The notes under the pieces were generated by a model. It was not told the DNA's origin and made no database searches. It worked only from the letters and a program-made list of their open reading frames with translations. Source: Myxococcales bacterium (GTDB lineage Bacteria; Myxococcota; Myxococcia; Myxococcales; Myxococcaceae). Taken from it: 64,000 bases of DNA. A program made the translations under genes and the position numbers. The stretch covers positions 1 to 64,000 of the forward strand of contig JACPVI010000002.1 of NCBI GenBank assembly GCA_016191815.1. Direction: 5' to 3'. Shown here piece by piece: positions 26,401 to 34,943 of this stretch (within the stretch, counting starts at the first letter, position 1; every line of letters starts with the position of its first letter).

Positions 26401-27537
26401 GTGAGCTCGCCTGCCACCCCGCTTCCATCCGAACCGCCCCCCGCCGATCCCGCCCCGCCCGGGGACCGGGCCTGGCTCACCTCCGACCGCGTCTTCCTCG
26501 CGCTCCTCGCCCTCTCCCTGCCAACGGCGATCGCCTCCCACTACTTCTTCCCCGGCACCAACACCTTCATCCTCTGCGCCATCGCCCTCGTCCCCCTCGC
26601 CCGCATGATGGGTGAGTCCACCGAGGTGATCGCCCACCGCCTCGGCTCGGGCCTGGGCGGGCTGATGAATGCCTCCTTCGGCAACGCCGCCGAGCTGATC
26701 ATCGCCATCGCCGCCCTGCGGTCCGGCAAGGTGGAGGTGGTGAAGGCCTCCATCACCGGCGCCATCCTCGGGAACATCCTCCTGGTGCTCGGGGCCGCCA
26801 TCCTGGTCGGCGGCCTCAGGCGCGAGAAGCAGACCTTCAACTCCACCGCCGCCCTCTCCGGCGCGGCGATGATGTTCCTCGCCCTCACCGCGATGGCGGT
26901 GCCGGACCTCTTCCATATCGTCCGGGGCGACGAGGCGGTGCCGGTCCTCCAGAAGCTCTCGGTGGGCATCTCGGTGGTGCTGCTCGCCATCTACGCCCTC
27001 TCGCTCCTCTTCTCGCTTCGCACCCACAAGCACATCTACGCCGGAGAGGACCACGGCACCGAGGAGGAGCTGCCCAAGTGGTCCGTCCGCAAGGCGGTGG
27101 CGATCCTCCTCGGCTCCACCGCGGGGGTGATCGTCGTCGCCGAGTTCCTGGTCCACGCGCTCGAGGACGCGATCGAGACCTTCGGCTTCACCCACACCTT
27201 CGTGGGGGTGATCATCATCGCGATCGTCGGCAACGCCGCCGAGCACTCCACCGCCATCCTGGTGGCGCTGAAGAACAAGATGGACCTCGCCTTCAACATC
27301 GCCATCGAGTCCTCCAAGCAGATCGCCCTCTTCGTCGCTCCGGTGCTGGTGCTGTTGGCCATTCCCCTGGGACAGCCGCTCACCCTCGAGTTCTCCCACA
27401 TGGAGGTGTTCGGCATCGCGGTGGGCGTCGGCGGCGCCACGCTGATCGGCCTGGACGGCGAGTCCAACTGGCTCGAGGGAGCGATGCTGCTGGGCGTCTA
27501 CGCCATCCTGGGTGTGGCGTTCTTCTTCATTCCCTGA
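26401..27537 (+). CDS. Calcium/proton antiporter (CaCA family, Cax type)
   Basis: A 378-residue membrane protein with 11 hydrophobic segments and the two inverted alpha-repeats of Cax exchangers: GNAAELIIAIAALRSGKVEV with ITGAILGNILLVLG, and GNAAEHSTAILVALKNKMD with IAIESSKQIALFVAP. The paired GNAAE Glu residues bind Ca2+, which is expelled against protons. An acidic cytosolic stretch (GEDHGTEEELPK) lies mid-way. GTG at 26401 has GGAGA eight bases upstream; GTG at 26371, overlapping the upstream stop, would add ten residues. Its stop overlaps the next gene (TGATG). Confidence 0.92.
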   Translation: MSSPATPLPSEPPPADPAPPGDRAWLTSDRVFLALLALSLPTAIASHYFFPGTNTFILCAIALVPLARMMGESTEVIAHRLGSGLGGLMNASFGNAAELIIAIAALRSGKVEVVKASITGAILGNILLVLGAAILVGGLRREKQTFNSTAALSGAAMMFLALTAMAVPDLFHIVRGDEAVPVLQKLSVGISVVLLAIYALSLLFSLRTHKHIYAGEDHGTEEELPKWSVRKAVAILLGSTAGVIVVAEFLVHALEDAIETFGFTHTFVGVIIIAIVGNAAEHSTAILVALKNKMDLAFNIAIESSKQIALFVAPVLVLLAIPLGQPLTLEFSHMEVFGIAVGVGGATLIGLDGESNWLEGAMLLGVYAILGVAFFFIP

Positions 27538-28457
27538 TGGGCGCCGCTTCCTCGGGCCTTAGGGCCGACGCGGTTCTCCTCTTCATCACCGGGCTCTGGG
27601 GCATCACCTTCGTCGCGGTCAAGGACGCCCTCGCCCTGGCGGATCCGCTCTCGTTCCTCGCGCTCCGCTTCACCGTGGGAGCCGCCGCCGCCACCGCCGC
27701 CGCCATCGCTTCCCGAAACGCCGCCGCCCTCACCAGGCGGAGCAACGCCGGCGCGGGCCTCTTGCTCTCCGGCTTCCTCTTCGCCGGCTATGCACTCCAG
27801 ACCTTCGGCCTCGAACGCACCTCGCCATCGCGCTCGGCGTTCATCACCGGCCTGTCGGTGCTCCTGGTGCCTTTCCTCTCCATCGCGGTGTTCCGGCGCT
27901 GGCCGAGGGGGCCCTCGCTCCTGGGCGTGCTCATGGCGGTGTCGGGCCTCCAGCTCCTCACCGGGGTCGACGCCGCCGCCGGTTTTCGAACCGGCGACCT
28001 TCTCACTCTGGGCTGCGCGGTCGCCTTCGCCTTTCACATCGTGCTCACCGAGAAGCTTGCGCCGGGGCGGCCGGTCTCGGCGCTGGTGGCGGTGCAGCTC
28101 GCCTCCACCGCGCTCCTCTCCGCCGCCTGCGTCCCTTTGGGAGGCTTCCGCGTGCAGTGGACCTGGGCGCTCGCCGGCGCCCTCCTCTTCTGCGGAGTGT
28201 TCGCCAGCGCGCTGGCCATCCTGCTTCAGACCTGGGCCCAGGCGCGCACCAGCGCGGTGCGGGCGGCGCTCATCTTCTCGCTCGAGCCGGTCTTCGCCGC
28301 TCTCTACTCGCTGGCGGCCGGGCGCGAGCGGCTCGGCCTGCGCGAAGCGGCGGGAGGCGCGCTGATCGTGCTCGGAGTGGCCACCGCCGAGGCCGGAAAT
28401 GCCTTCTGGGCCCGCCTGCGGGAACGACGCGCATCGGCTGAACGGGCGTTGCGGTAG
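27537..28457 (+). CDS. EamA/DMT-family transporter
   Basis: A 306-residue protein with ten membrane helices in two EamA repeats. LLFITGLWGITFVAVKDAL opens the first; the second includes ALIFSLEPVFAALYSLAAG, the usual EP motif near the end of this family. DMT exporters move small metabolites or drugs. The ATG overlaps the stop of the Ca2+ antiporter gene, so it is co-translated, but a shared function is not evident. Confidence 0.88.
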   Translation: MGAASSGLRADAVLLFITGLWGITFVAVKDALALADPLSFLALRFTVGAAAATAAAIASRNAAALTRRSNAGAGLLLSGFLFAGYALQTFGLERTSPSRSAFITGLSVLLVPFLSIAVFRRWPRGPSLLGVLMAVSGLQLLTGVDAAAGFRTGDLLTLGCAVAFAFHIVLTEKLAPGRPVSALVAVQLASTALLSAACVPLGGFRVQWTWALAGALLFCGVFASALAILLQTWAQARTSAVRAALIFSLEPVFAALYSLAAGRERLGLREAAGGALIVLGVATAEAGNAFWARLRERRASAERALR

Positions 28458-28470
28458 AGTCCGCCACCCC

Positions 28471-29442
28471 ATGGCGGTGCAACTCCAGAAGGCCGGCCTG
28501 CAGCTCTCCGGCAGCTCGCTGTGGTTCGACGCGCGGAGGAAGACCGAGCTGTCCTTCGTCTCCCACGCGCACTCGGATCACCTGGCGCGCCACGAGCGAA
28601 TCATCGCCACCGCGCCCACCATCGAGCTGATGTCGCAGCGGCTGGGCAAGCTCCCCGGAGCGCTTCCCGCTCCCTACAACCGCCCATTCGAGCTCGGCCC
28701 GCTCGCCCTCGAGTTGTTGCCCGCGGGCCACATCCTCGGCTCCGCGCAGCTTCGAGTCACCCGGGCGGACGGCCATCGCGTCGTCTACACCGGGGACATC
28801 AGCCTGCAGCCGCCGCTCACCGCCGAGCCCGCTCAGCTCGCCGAGTGCGACACGCTGGTCCTCGAGTCCACCTTCGGCCATCCGCGGTACGTCTTCCCCC
28901 CCCGAGCCGAGGTGCTGGAGGAGGTCGAGGCCTGGGTTCGGCGGCAGCTCGAGAGAGAGCTGGCGCCCATCCTCTTCTGCTACGCGCTGGGCAAGAGCCA
29001 GGAGGTGATCAAGTACCTCGGAGACCGTGGCTACCGCCTCTGCGCTCATCCCGCGACGTACGACACCTGCCTCGTCTACCGCTCGCTGGGCGTGGAGCTG
29101 TCGGTGCGGCGCTTCGAGGGAGAGCTCCGGCCCGGGGAGGTGGGCGTCTTCCCTCCCTTCGGGCGCTCGGCGGCGCTCAAGCGCATCCGACCGCGCGCCA
29201 CCGCGGTGCTCACCGGCTGGGCGGTGGACCGCGGCGCGGCAGGGCGGTACCGGGCAGACGTCGCCTTCCCGCTGTCGGACCACGCCGACCACCCCGCGCT
29301 GCTGGAGTACGCACGCCGCTCCGGCGCCTCGGAGGTGATCACCCACCACGGCTTCGCGCGGGAGCTGGCCCAGGCGCTAAGAGCGCTGGGCATCTCCGCC
29401 CGCGCCGCCGATCAGCCGGTGCAGTTGCAGCTCGGCCTCTGA
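28471..29442 (+). CDS. MBL-fold exonuclease (beta-CASP-like, ligase-associated type)
   Basis: A 323-residue protein. FVSHAHSDHLARHERI carries the HxHxDH metal motif; AGHILGSAQL and YTGDISLQPP give the next ligands, LESTFGHPRY and the closing LSDHADHPALLEY match the beta-CASP/mRNA 3'-end-processing-like exonucleases often annotated as ligase-associated DNA exonuclease. These act on nucleic acid 3' ends. No ATP-dependent ligase is nearby, though Ku and LigD polymerase lie 16 kb away. ATG at 28471 is chosen since translation upstream is unlike the family. Confidence 0.82.
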   Translation: MAVQLQKAGLQLSGSSLWFDARRKTELSFVSHAHSDHLARHERIIATAPTIELMSQRLGKLPGALPAPYNRPFELGPLALELLPAGHILGSAQLRVTRADGHRVVYTGDISLQPPLTAEPAQLAECDTLVLESTFGHPRYVFPPRAEVLEEVEAWVRRQLERELAPILFCYALGKSQEVIKYLGDRGYRLCAHPATYDTCLVYRSLGVELSVRRFEGELRPGEVGVFPPFGRSAALKRIRPRATAVLTGWAVDRGAAGRYRADVAFPLSDHADHPALLEYARRSGASEVITHHGFARELAQALRALGISARAADQPVQLQLGL

Positions 29443-29455
29443 TCATCGGCGGGGC

Positions 29456-32455
29456 TCAAGGCGGAGTGTGCATCTTGCGCCTCAGGAGCCAGTAGCGCTG
29501 CTGGTACTCCAGGTTGAGCGGGTCCTCGAGGAGGGCAGCTTCGAGCTGCGCCAAGGCCAGCGCTGGGTCCTCCTCCGCCGCCGCCAGAGCTTCCTTGAAG
29601 CGCCGCTCCGAATCGTCCCGGGCGGACTGGCTCTTGAGCGCCAGGAGCCTGCGCCTCACCTCCTCCGCCTGCGCGGGCGTTACGCCCGAGGCAATGGCCT
29701 GGGCTGCGCCCTTGAAGTTGCCTCGGCTGCCGTCGTATTCGAGCCGAGCCAGCGCCGAAGACAGGGTGTCGGCTGCTTGCCGGGCGCGATGAAGCAGCGC
29801 CTCCGCGTGCGCCCGTTGCTTTGCGGAGAGGCGCAACTGGAGCGTCGCCTCGAGCTCCAGCCGAACAGCGCGGGCCTGCTGCTTCACTCTGGCCAGCGAC
29901 GCCTCCCGTTCCAGACCAAGAATCGAATAGAAGTCTCCTGCGAGGCACTCGTGGTACTTGGTGATGATCGGCGTGGCTCGCGGCTCGTCGTTCAGGCTCG
30001 CCGGTGGCGGCGGCAACTTCAGCGGCGGCAGGGTCGCGAGCAAGCTCTCAATCGCCGGAGGGACCTCGTCCATTTCGAGGCCAAAGCCCGGCGGCAGCCC
30101 CCAGGCGTCCGCGTCGGAGGGATGAATGAGCCGCACCACCATTCCCCGAACGGCCACCGACTGACCCTCGGGCAACGTCAGCTGAACCTGCACGCTCGTG
30201 CTCAGGGGCGGAGGCTGGGAGCACAACAGAAACATGCCGGTGCGAGAGAGGTCCGTGCACCTCGCGTCCACCAGCATCGTTCCCTCCGGCGAGAGAACCG
30301 TGGCGGGGAGATCGGTTTGGTGGCGCATGTGCTGTGACCCGGGAGGACTCCACTCGCTGGCTTTGAGACCACTGCCCATGATGGGAGCGACCGGCACTTC
30401 ATCGAGGGCTTCGCGGAACACCGCTGCGTCGGAGAAACGGTCGGCTGGATTCTTGGCGATGGCCTTCATGATCGCCGTCGAAAGCGCAGCCGAGACGTTC
30501 GGGTTCACCTCATCCGGAGGGGGCGGCGTCACCTCGCGGTGTGCGAGTAGTACCGAGGTGACCCCTCCCGCACGGAACGGCAGCTTCCCCGTCACGACCT
30601 GGTAGGCAATCACCCCCAGCGAGTAGACGTCGGCGCGCCCGTCGACCGGGGCTCCGGAAGCCCACTCCGGCGCCATGTACTCCGGGGTGCCCACGATGAC
30701 GCCCACGGGAGTCCGTTGCGGGTCGTTCTCCAGGGCGAAGAGCTTGGCGACCCCGAAATCCAGCACCTTCACGAAGGTCGAGCCGCGCCTCTTGTCGAGC
30801 ACGAAGATGTTCTCAGGCTTGAGATCGCGGTGGATGACACCGCTGGAATGCGCCGCGTGAAGGGCGTCGCACACCTGCCGGAGGATCGCCACCACCCGGG
30901 ATTCCTCCATGGGCTGCTCGATCAACTCGGCCAATGGCCGGCCCTCGAGGTACTCCATGATGAAGTAGTAGCGCCGGGGAGGCACCACGTTCATGTCGAA
31001 GATGTTGACGATGTTCTCGTGGCCGATGAGGTTGACCGCCCGGGCCTCGGCGTAGAAGCGCGAGATCAGCGCGCTGTCCGACGAGAGGTGCTCGTGAAGC
31101 ACCTTCACCGCGACCTTGCTCCCGATGACGGTGTGCTCACCGAGGTACACCGTGCCCATGCCTCCCGCGCCCAGCTTGCGCACGATGCGGAAGCTCCCGA
31201 TGGCGGTGCCCAAAAGCCCGTCCTCGGCGCCGGGCAGGGGAGCCGCCCATTGCGCCGAGAATGGCGAGCGCCCCACCAAGGTTGGACAGAGGTCTCGAGG
31301 TGAGTGGTCGAGCCCACACTGACCGCAACGCGCCGGGCTCGCCTTCTCAAACAGCCATTCGGTGATCGCCTGACTTGGCTCTACCCATAGCAGCTGCGCG
31401 AACTTGCTGGTCTCCGCAGCGCCCAGGCTTGGCCTCAGCTGCGACTGGCAGCGTGGGCACCGCTCGCCATCGTTCAGGTGGAGTCCCCTGCCGCGGACTT
31501 CGAGCAGCGCTACCTGATCGCAGCTCTCGCAGCGGTGCGGGAGCACCGCCGAGAGCAGCGGCACCAATTCGCCGCCCCTGGTGTCAGACAACGCCCTGAC
31601 AAAATGCAGCGGCGCGCGCAGTACTTGGACGCGGATTGCGTCCGAGAACACCAGCTCCAGCAGCTGGGCGAGGCCCTGCTCGCATATCGCCGCGAGATCC
31701 GCAGTCACCAGGGCCACTTCTCCCTCCACCCCAGCGGCGAGCCTCCTCAGGTTCGCCCTGCCGTCGAGGTCGCCTGAAAGCGTCATCACCGTGAGGCGCT
31801 CTCTGACCTCCTTGCTGAGCTTCAACCGGTGCGGCCCAGGCTCCGGAGCGCCCTTGAGCAGCGCGTCCACCAATGGCGGCGGGCTGGGCCGGAGAACGCT
31901 CTTGGCGTACTCGAAATAGACCGATGGGTCGTCATCGAATTCCGCCATCGCGCCACAGCTGGGACATGGCACCGGAGGAGGCTCGGCCGGAGGCACATCG
32001 AACCGGGCGTCGAACAGAAGCTCCACTTGCCGGCCGCATTTTCCGCACTGGTAGGGCAGATAGAAGCTGATCAACTCGCCGCGACCGGCGAAGCCGCTGA
32101 CGGTGTTGAATTGCGCCATGATCTGGGGTCGGCAGCGGCTGAAGCAGTAGTAGTCAGCCGACAGGCCACCCACCACTTCTAGCCAGTTGCGCACCCCGTA
32201 CGAGGTGATCCGGTTCACTCCGTCCAAATCCAGAACCAGCACCCCAAGCGGCCCGACAGCGAGCTGCTTCCTGTCGAACCGTTCATCGATGTCCCCTGAC
32301 AGCTTGACTAGCCGCCCTGCGCCGGCGATCGAGTGCACTTGAGTCAAGCCGCGCCCCCACTGCTGCCCGCAAGTTAGCAGAAGCGCGACTTGCGCCGCTG
32401 ACGAGAAAAACTTCGGGTATCGCTGGAAAACGAAATGGCCAAGCGAGGTGGCCAA
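29456..32455 (-). CDS. Multidomain Ser/Thr kinase (STAS-like, zinc ribbon, kinase, PilZ, J-like)
   Basis: A 999-residue cytosolic protein. Residues 40-390 contain two STAS-like segments (VLVLDLDGVNRITSYGV; ALVTADLAAICEQGL) each followed by CxxC zinc ribbons (CGKC/CPSC, CESC/CPRC, CGQC). Residues 420-690 are a full Hanks kinase: GAGGMG, Lys451, HRDLKPEN with Asp544, and DFG at 566-568. A PilZ-like domain (ARCTDLSRTGMFLL) covers about 715-800, but the c-di-GMP RxxxR signature is not clear. The tail begins with FYSILGLEREASLARVKQ, a J-domain-like start without HPD. It may couple envelope or c-di-GMP signals to phosphorylation. The true start could be later than ATG 32455. Confidence 0.85.
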   Translation of the reverse strand: MATSLGHFVFQRYPKFFSSAAQVALLLTCGQQWGRGLTQVHSIAGAGRLVKLSGDIDERFDRKQLAVGPLGVLVLDLDGVNRITSYGVRNWLEVVGGLSADYYCFSRCRPQIMAQFNTVSGFAGRGELISFYLPYQCGKCGRQVELLFDARFDVPPAEPPPVPCPSCGAMAEFDDDPSVYFEYAKSVLRPSPPPLVDALLKGAPEPGPHRLKLSKEVRERLTVMTLSGDLDGRANLRRLAAGVEGEVALVTADLAAICEQGLAQLLELVFSDAIRVQVLRAPLHFVRALSDTRGGELVPLLSAVLPHRCESCDQVALLEVRGRGLHLNDGERCPRCQSQLRPSLGAAETSKFAQLLWVEPSQAITEWLFEKASPARCGQCGLDHSPRDLCPTLVGRSPFSAQWAAPLPGAEDGLLGTAIGSFRIVRKLGAGGMGTVYLGEHTVIGSKVAVKVLHEHLSSDSALISRFYAEARAVNLIGHENIVNIFDMNVVPPRRYYFIMEYLEGRPLAELIEQPMEESRVVAILRQVCDALHAAHSSGVIHRDLKPENIFVLDKRRGSTFVKVLDFGVAKLFALENDPQRTPVGVIVGTPEYMAPEWASGAPVDGRADVYSLGVIAYQVVTGKLPFRAGGVTSVLLAHREVTPPPPDEVNPNVSAALSTAIMKAIAKNPADRFSDAAVFREALDEVPVAPIMGSGLKASEWSPPGSQHMRHQTDLPATVLSPEGTMLVDARCTDLSRTGMFLLCSQPPPLSTSVQVQLTLPEGQSVAVRGMVVRLIHPSDADAWGLPPGFGLEMDEVPPAIESLLATLPPLKLPPPPASLNDEPRATPIITKYHECLAGDFYSILGLEREASLARVKQQARAVRLELEATLQLRLSAKQRAHAEALLHRARQAADTLSSALARLEYDGSRGNFKGAAQAIASGVTPAQAEEVRRRLLALKSQSARDDSERRFKEALAAAEEDPALALAQLEAALLEDPLNLEYQQRYWLLRRKMHTPP

Positions 32456-32485
32456 CCGGTGCTCGGGTCGCCGTCGATGCCGACT

Positions 32486-33922
32486 TCACGGGGACTGAAC
32501 CAGGAGCTTCTCCTTCCCGCACACCCCGCAGCGGAGGTGCACGAAGAGATCTCCGTCGCTCTCCTCGGGCACGGTGCCCAGCTCGACGCCCAGCTCCTCC
32601 TTGGCGAGCTCGGCCACCTTCTGGGGGATGTCCGCCGCCTTGAGCGACTGCACGAAGGACATCTCGCGGTCGTGGCACTCGCGGCTCTCCGGCTCGGCCA
32701 GCCACGAGGGCTCCACCTCCCCAGGGAGCAGCGCCAAGGCCTCGAAGTGCGAAGCAGACTCGGCCAGGTAGGCGAGCCTGCGCAGGCGCGACTCCTCGGG
32801 GATGGCGGCGAAGGCCCGAAACCCTTCCAGCAGGGCGGCCCGGTCGGAGCCGGTCGCCGCCTGGGCCAGCTCCAGCGCCGGCTCGGCCGACTCCACCGCC
32901 TCCTCCCAGTTGTTGTCCGGGTGGAAGCCGGCCTCGAGCAACGCGGAGAAGAGCTGGGCGGCCGCCAGCCTCCGCCGCACTTCGCCCCCGTGCTCCACCG
33001 CCTCGTGCGGCAGCCGGAGCTCCAAGAGCGCCCCGGCGATGCGCGGATCCACCGGCCCGGTGAGGTCGTCGACCTCCAGCTCGGCGCGGAGCGCGTCCTT
33101 GAGCGCCCTCGCCGCGGAGAAGCGGAACTGCGGCTCGGCTCCGACCTCCTTGAGGTACATCGCGGCGATCGGCGCGTCCTTCGAGCCGAGGCGGAGCGCC
33201 TTCTGGGCCCGCTCCACCGTGCCGGGGTCCGCCACCGCCCGGCGCCCCTCGAGTCGGGCCTTCACCGCCTCGCGGAAGAGGGACTCCAGCCCGGCGCCCG
33301 CGAGCCTGGGCGGTAAAAGCGGCCTCAGCCCCGGCGCATCCAGCACCCAGGCCGGGGGGTTGCCCAGCTCCTTGAGCCCGCGGAACAACAGCGCCCCAGG
33401 TGCATCCTGGGGCCGAAACGGCGGCAGCTCCAGCTCCTGCGGCGCAAGGCCCGAGGCGAGGGCGGTGCGCTGGTCTCGCGTGAAGGAGGTGATGCCCACT
33501 GCCGGCGGCGGTGGCGGCGGTGGCGCCTCCTCTCCGTCGAGGCCAACCACCCGGTCCAGGTCCACTTCCTCCAGCTCCAGGGCGTCCAGCCCCCTGGCTC
33601 CGGAGAAGTCGCAGCGGAGCAACTTCACCCGCTCGAAGGTGGCACCCTCGAGGTTGGCCCCGCGGAAGTCGCAATCCTGGAGCCGGCCGCCATGGAAGTA
33701 GGCGTTCGAGAGATCCGACTCCCGGAAGCTCACCTTGGTGAGGTCGCACTTCTCCCACTCGGTGCCCACCAGCCCCAGTCCGGAGAGGTCGGCGTTGGCG
33801 GAGAAGAGGTTGGCGAAGGTGGCGCCGGTGTGCTCGAGCGGGACCTTCCCCGCCTTGCGGAGTCGGTTCCACTCGGTGGACCCTGCTTTGAGGATCTCCT
33901 CGATGATGGGGGGCTTGGGCAT
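32486..33922 (-). CDS. Pentapeptide-repeat protein with C-terminal CxxC
   Basis: The ATG at 33922 (MPKPPIIEEILKAG) gives 478 residues. Residues 40-120 are pentapeptide repeats (FANLFSANADLSGL, ESDLSNAYFHGGRLQDCDF, GANLEGATFERVKLLRCDF), forming a right-handed beta helix. A Pro-rich linker follows, then a 330-residue mostly helical region I do not recognise. It ends in HLRCGVCGKEKLL, a single CxxC that may bind zinc with a partner. It sits 30 nt upstream of the kinase gene on the same strand, so it may be a partner or substrate. The gene diverges from the pseudouridine synthase. Confidence 0.75.
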   Translation of the reverse strand: MPKPPIIEEILKAGSTEWNRLRKAGKVPLEHTGATFANLFSANADLSGLGLVGTEWEKCDLTKVSFRESDLSNAYFHGGRLQDCDFRGANLEGATFERVKLLRCDFSGARGLDALELEEVDLDRVVGLDGEEAPPPPPPPAVGITSFTRDQRTALASGLAPQELELPPFRPQDAPGALLFRGLKELGNPPAWVLDAPGLRPLLPPRLAGAGLESLFREAVKARLEGRRAVADPGTVERAQKALRLGSKDAPIAAMYLKEVGAEPQFRFSAARALKDALRAELEVDDLTGPVDPRIAGALLELRLPHEAVEHGGEVRRRLAAAQLFSALLEAGFHPDNNWEEAVESAEPALELAQAATGSDRAALLEGFRAFAAIPEESRLRRLAYLAESASHFEALALLPGEVEPSWLAEPESRECHDREMSFVQSLKAADIPQKVAELAKEELGVELGTVPEESDGDLFVHLRCGVCGKEKLLVQSP

Positions 33923-33989
33923 GGTTCCGTATATATCGGCGTGGTCGGGCAGGTTGCGCCAGACAAAAGTACAGCGCAAGAAGGGGCGG

Positions 33990-34943
33990 ATGATCGAGCT
34001 TCGGGTGGAAGAGGACAGCGCCGGGGTGAGACTGGACAAATACCTCCGGACGAAGCTGCCGGCGGTGCCGCCCTCGCACCTGTTCAAGATGATTCGCACC
34101 AAGAAGGTGCGGGTAAACGGGAAGCGGGCCCAGCCGGAACAGAAGCTCGCCAAGGACGACCTGGTGGCCATCCGCGGCGCCGAGGAGCGCCTGCTCACCC
34201 CGCCGCCGCGGCGAAAGGAGCCTCCGCCGGTCGACGCCTCGAAGCTCAAGGTCCTCTTCGAGGACGAGTGGATGATGGCGGTGGACAAGCCCTCGGGCCT
34301 GGCGGTGCACCCCGGCAGCGGCATCAGAGGCGGCACCCTGGTGGACTACGTGCGTGCCTACCTCGGGCCGAGGGCGGTGCGCAACGACTTCGCCGCCAGT
34401 CCGGCGCACCGGCTCGACCGGGAGACCTCGGGCACCATCCTGGTGGCCAAGCGGCGGCCCGCCATGGTGCACTTCACCGACGTGTTCACCCGCGGACTGG
34501 CGAGGAAGCGCTACCTCACGCTGGTGCAGGGCCGGGTGCCCAAGGACAAGGGCGTCATCGATCTCGCGCTGTCGGAGCACCAGCAGACCGCCGAGTCCAG
34601 GGCCCTAAGAGGAGTCAACCTCCAGCAGGCCTCCACCCGCTACGGGGTGCTCGGGCGGACGAGCGCCTGCTCCTACCTGGAGGCGATTCCGGAGACTGGC
34701 AGGACCCACCAGATTCGGAGACACTTGGCCGCCGTCGGCCACCCGGTCGCGGGCGATCGGAGGTACGGTGACTTCGCCTTCAACCGCGAGGCGAAGGCGC
34801 GGTGGGGCCTCAGGCGGCTGTTCTTGCATGCCGAACGGATCGAGTTTCCACACCCCGCCGACCGCCAGAGGATGACCATCGTGTCGCCACTGCCGGAGGA
34901 GCTGTCTGACGTGTTGCGCCGAGCGGGCATCGAGCAGAGATGA
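33990..34943 (+). CDS. RluA-family pseudouridine synthase (RluC/RluD-like)
   Basis: A 317-residue enzyme. The S4 RNA-binding domain is at residues 10-70 (GVRLDKYLRTKLPAVPPSHL); the catalytic domain has AVDKPSGLAVHPGSG and the hallmark HRLDRETSG with the nucleophilic Asp, then KRYLTLVQG and GRTHQIRRHL. It isomerises uridines in 23S rRNA; RluC and RluD cannot be told apart here. The ATG at 33990 has AGGGGCGG just upstream. Its stop overlaps the PBP start (ATGA, 34940-34943). Confidence 0.93.
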   Translation: MIELRVEEDSAGVRLDKYLRTKLPAVPPSHLFKMIRTKKVRVNGKRAQPEQKLAKDDLVAIRGAEERLLTPPPRRKEPPPVDASKLKVLFEDEWMMAVDKPSGLAVHPGSGIRGGTLVDYVRAYLGPRAVRNDFAASPAHRLDRETSGTILVAKRRPAMVHFTDVFTRGLARKRYLTLVQGRVPKDKGVIDLALSEHQQTAESRALRGVNLQQASTRYGVLGRTSACSYLEAIPETGRTHQIRRHLAAVGHPVAGDRRYGDFAFNREAKARWGLRRLFLHAERIEFPHPADRQRMTIVSPLPEELSDVLRRAGIEQR

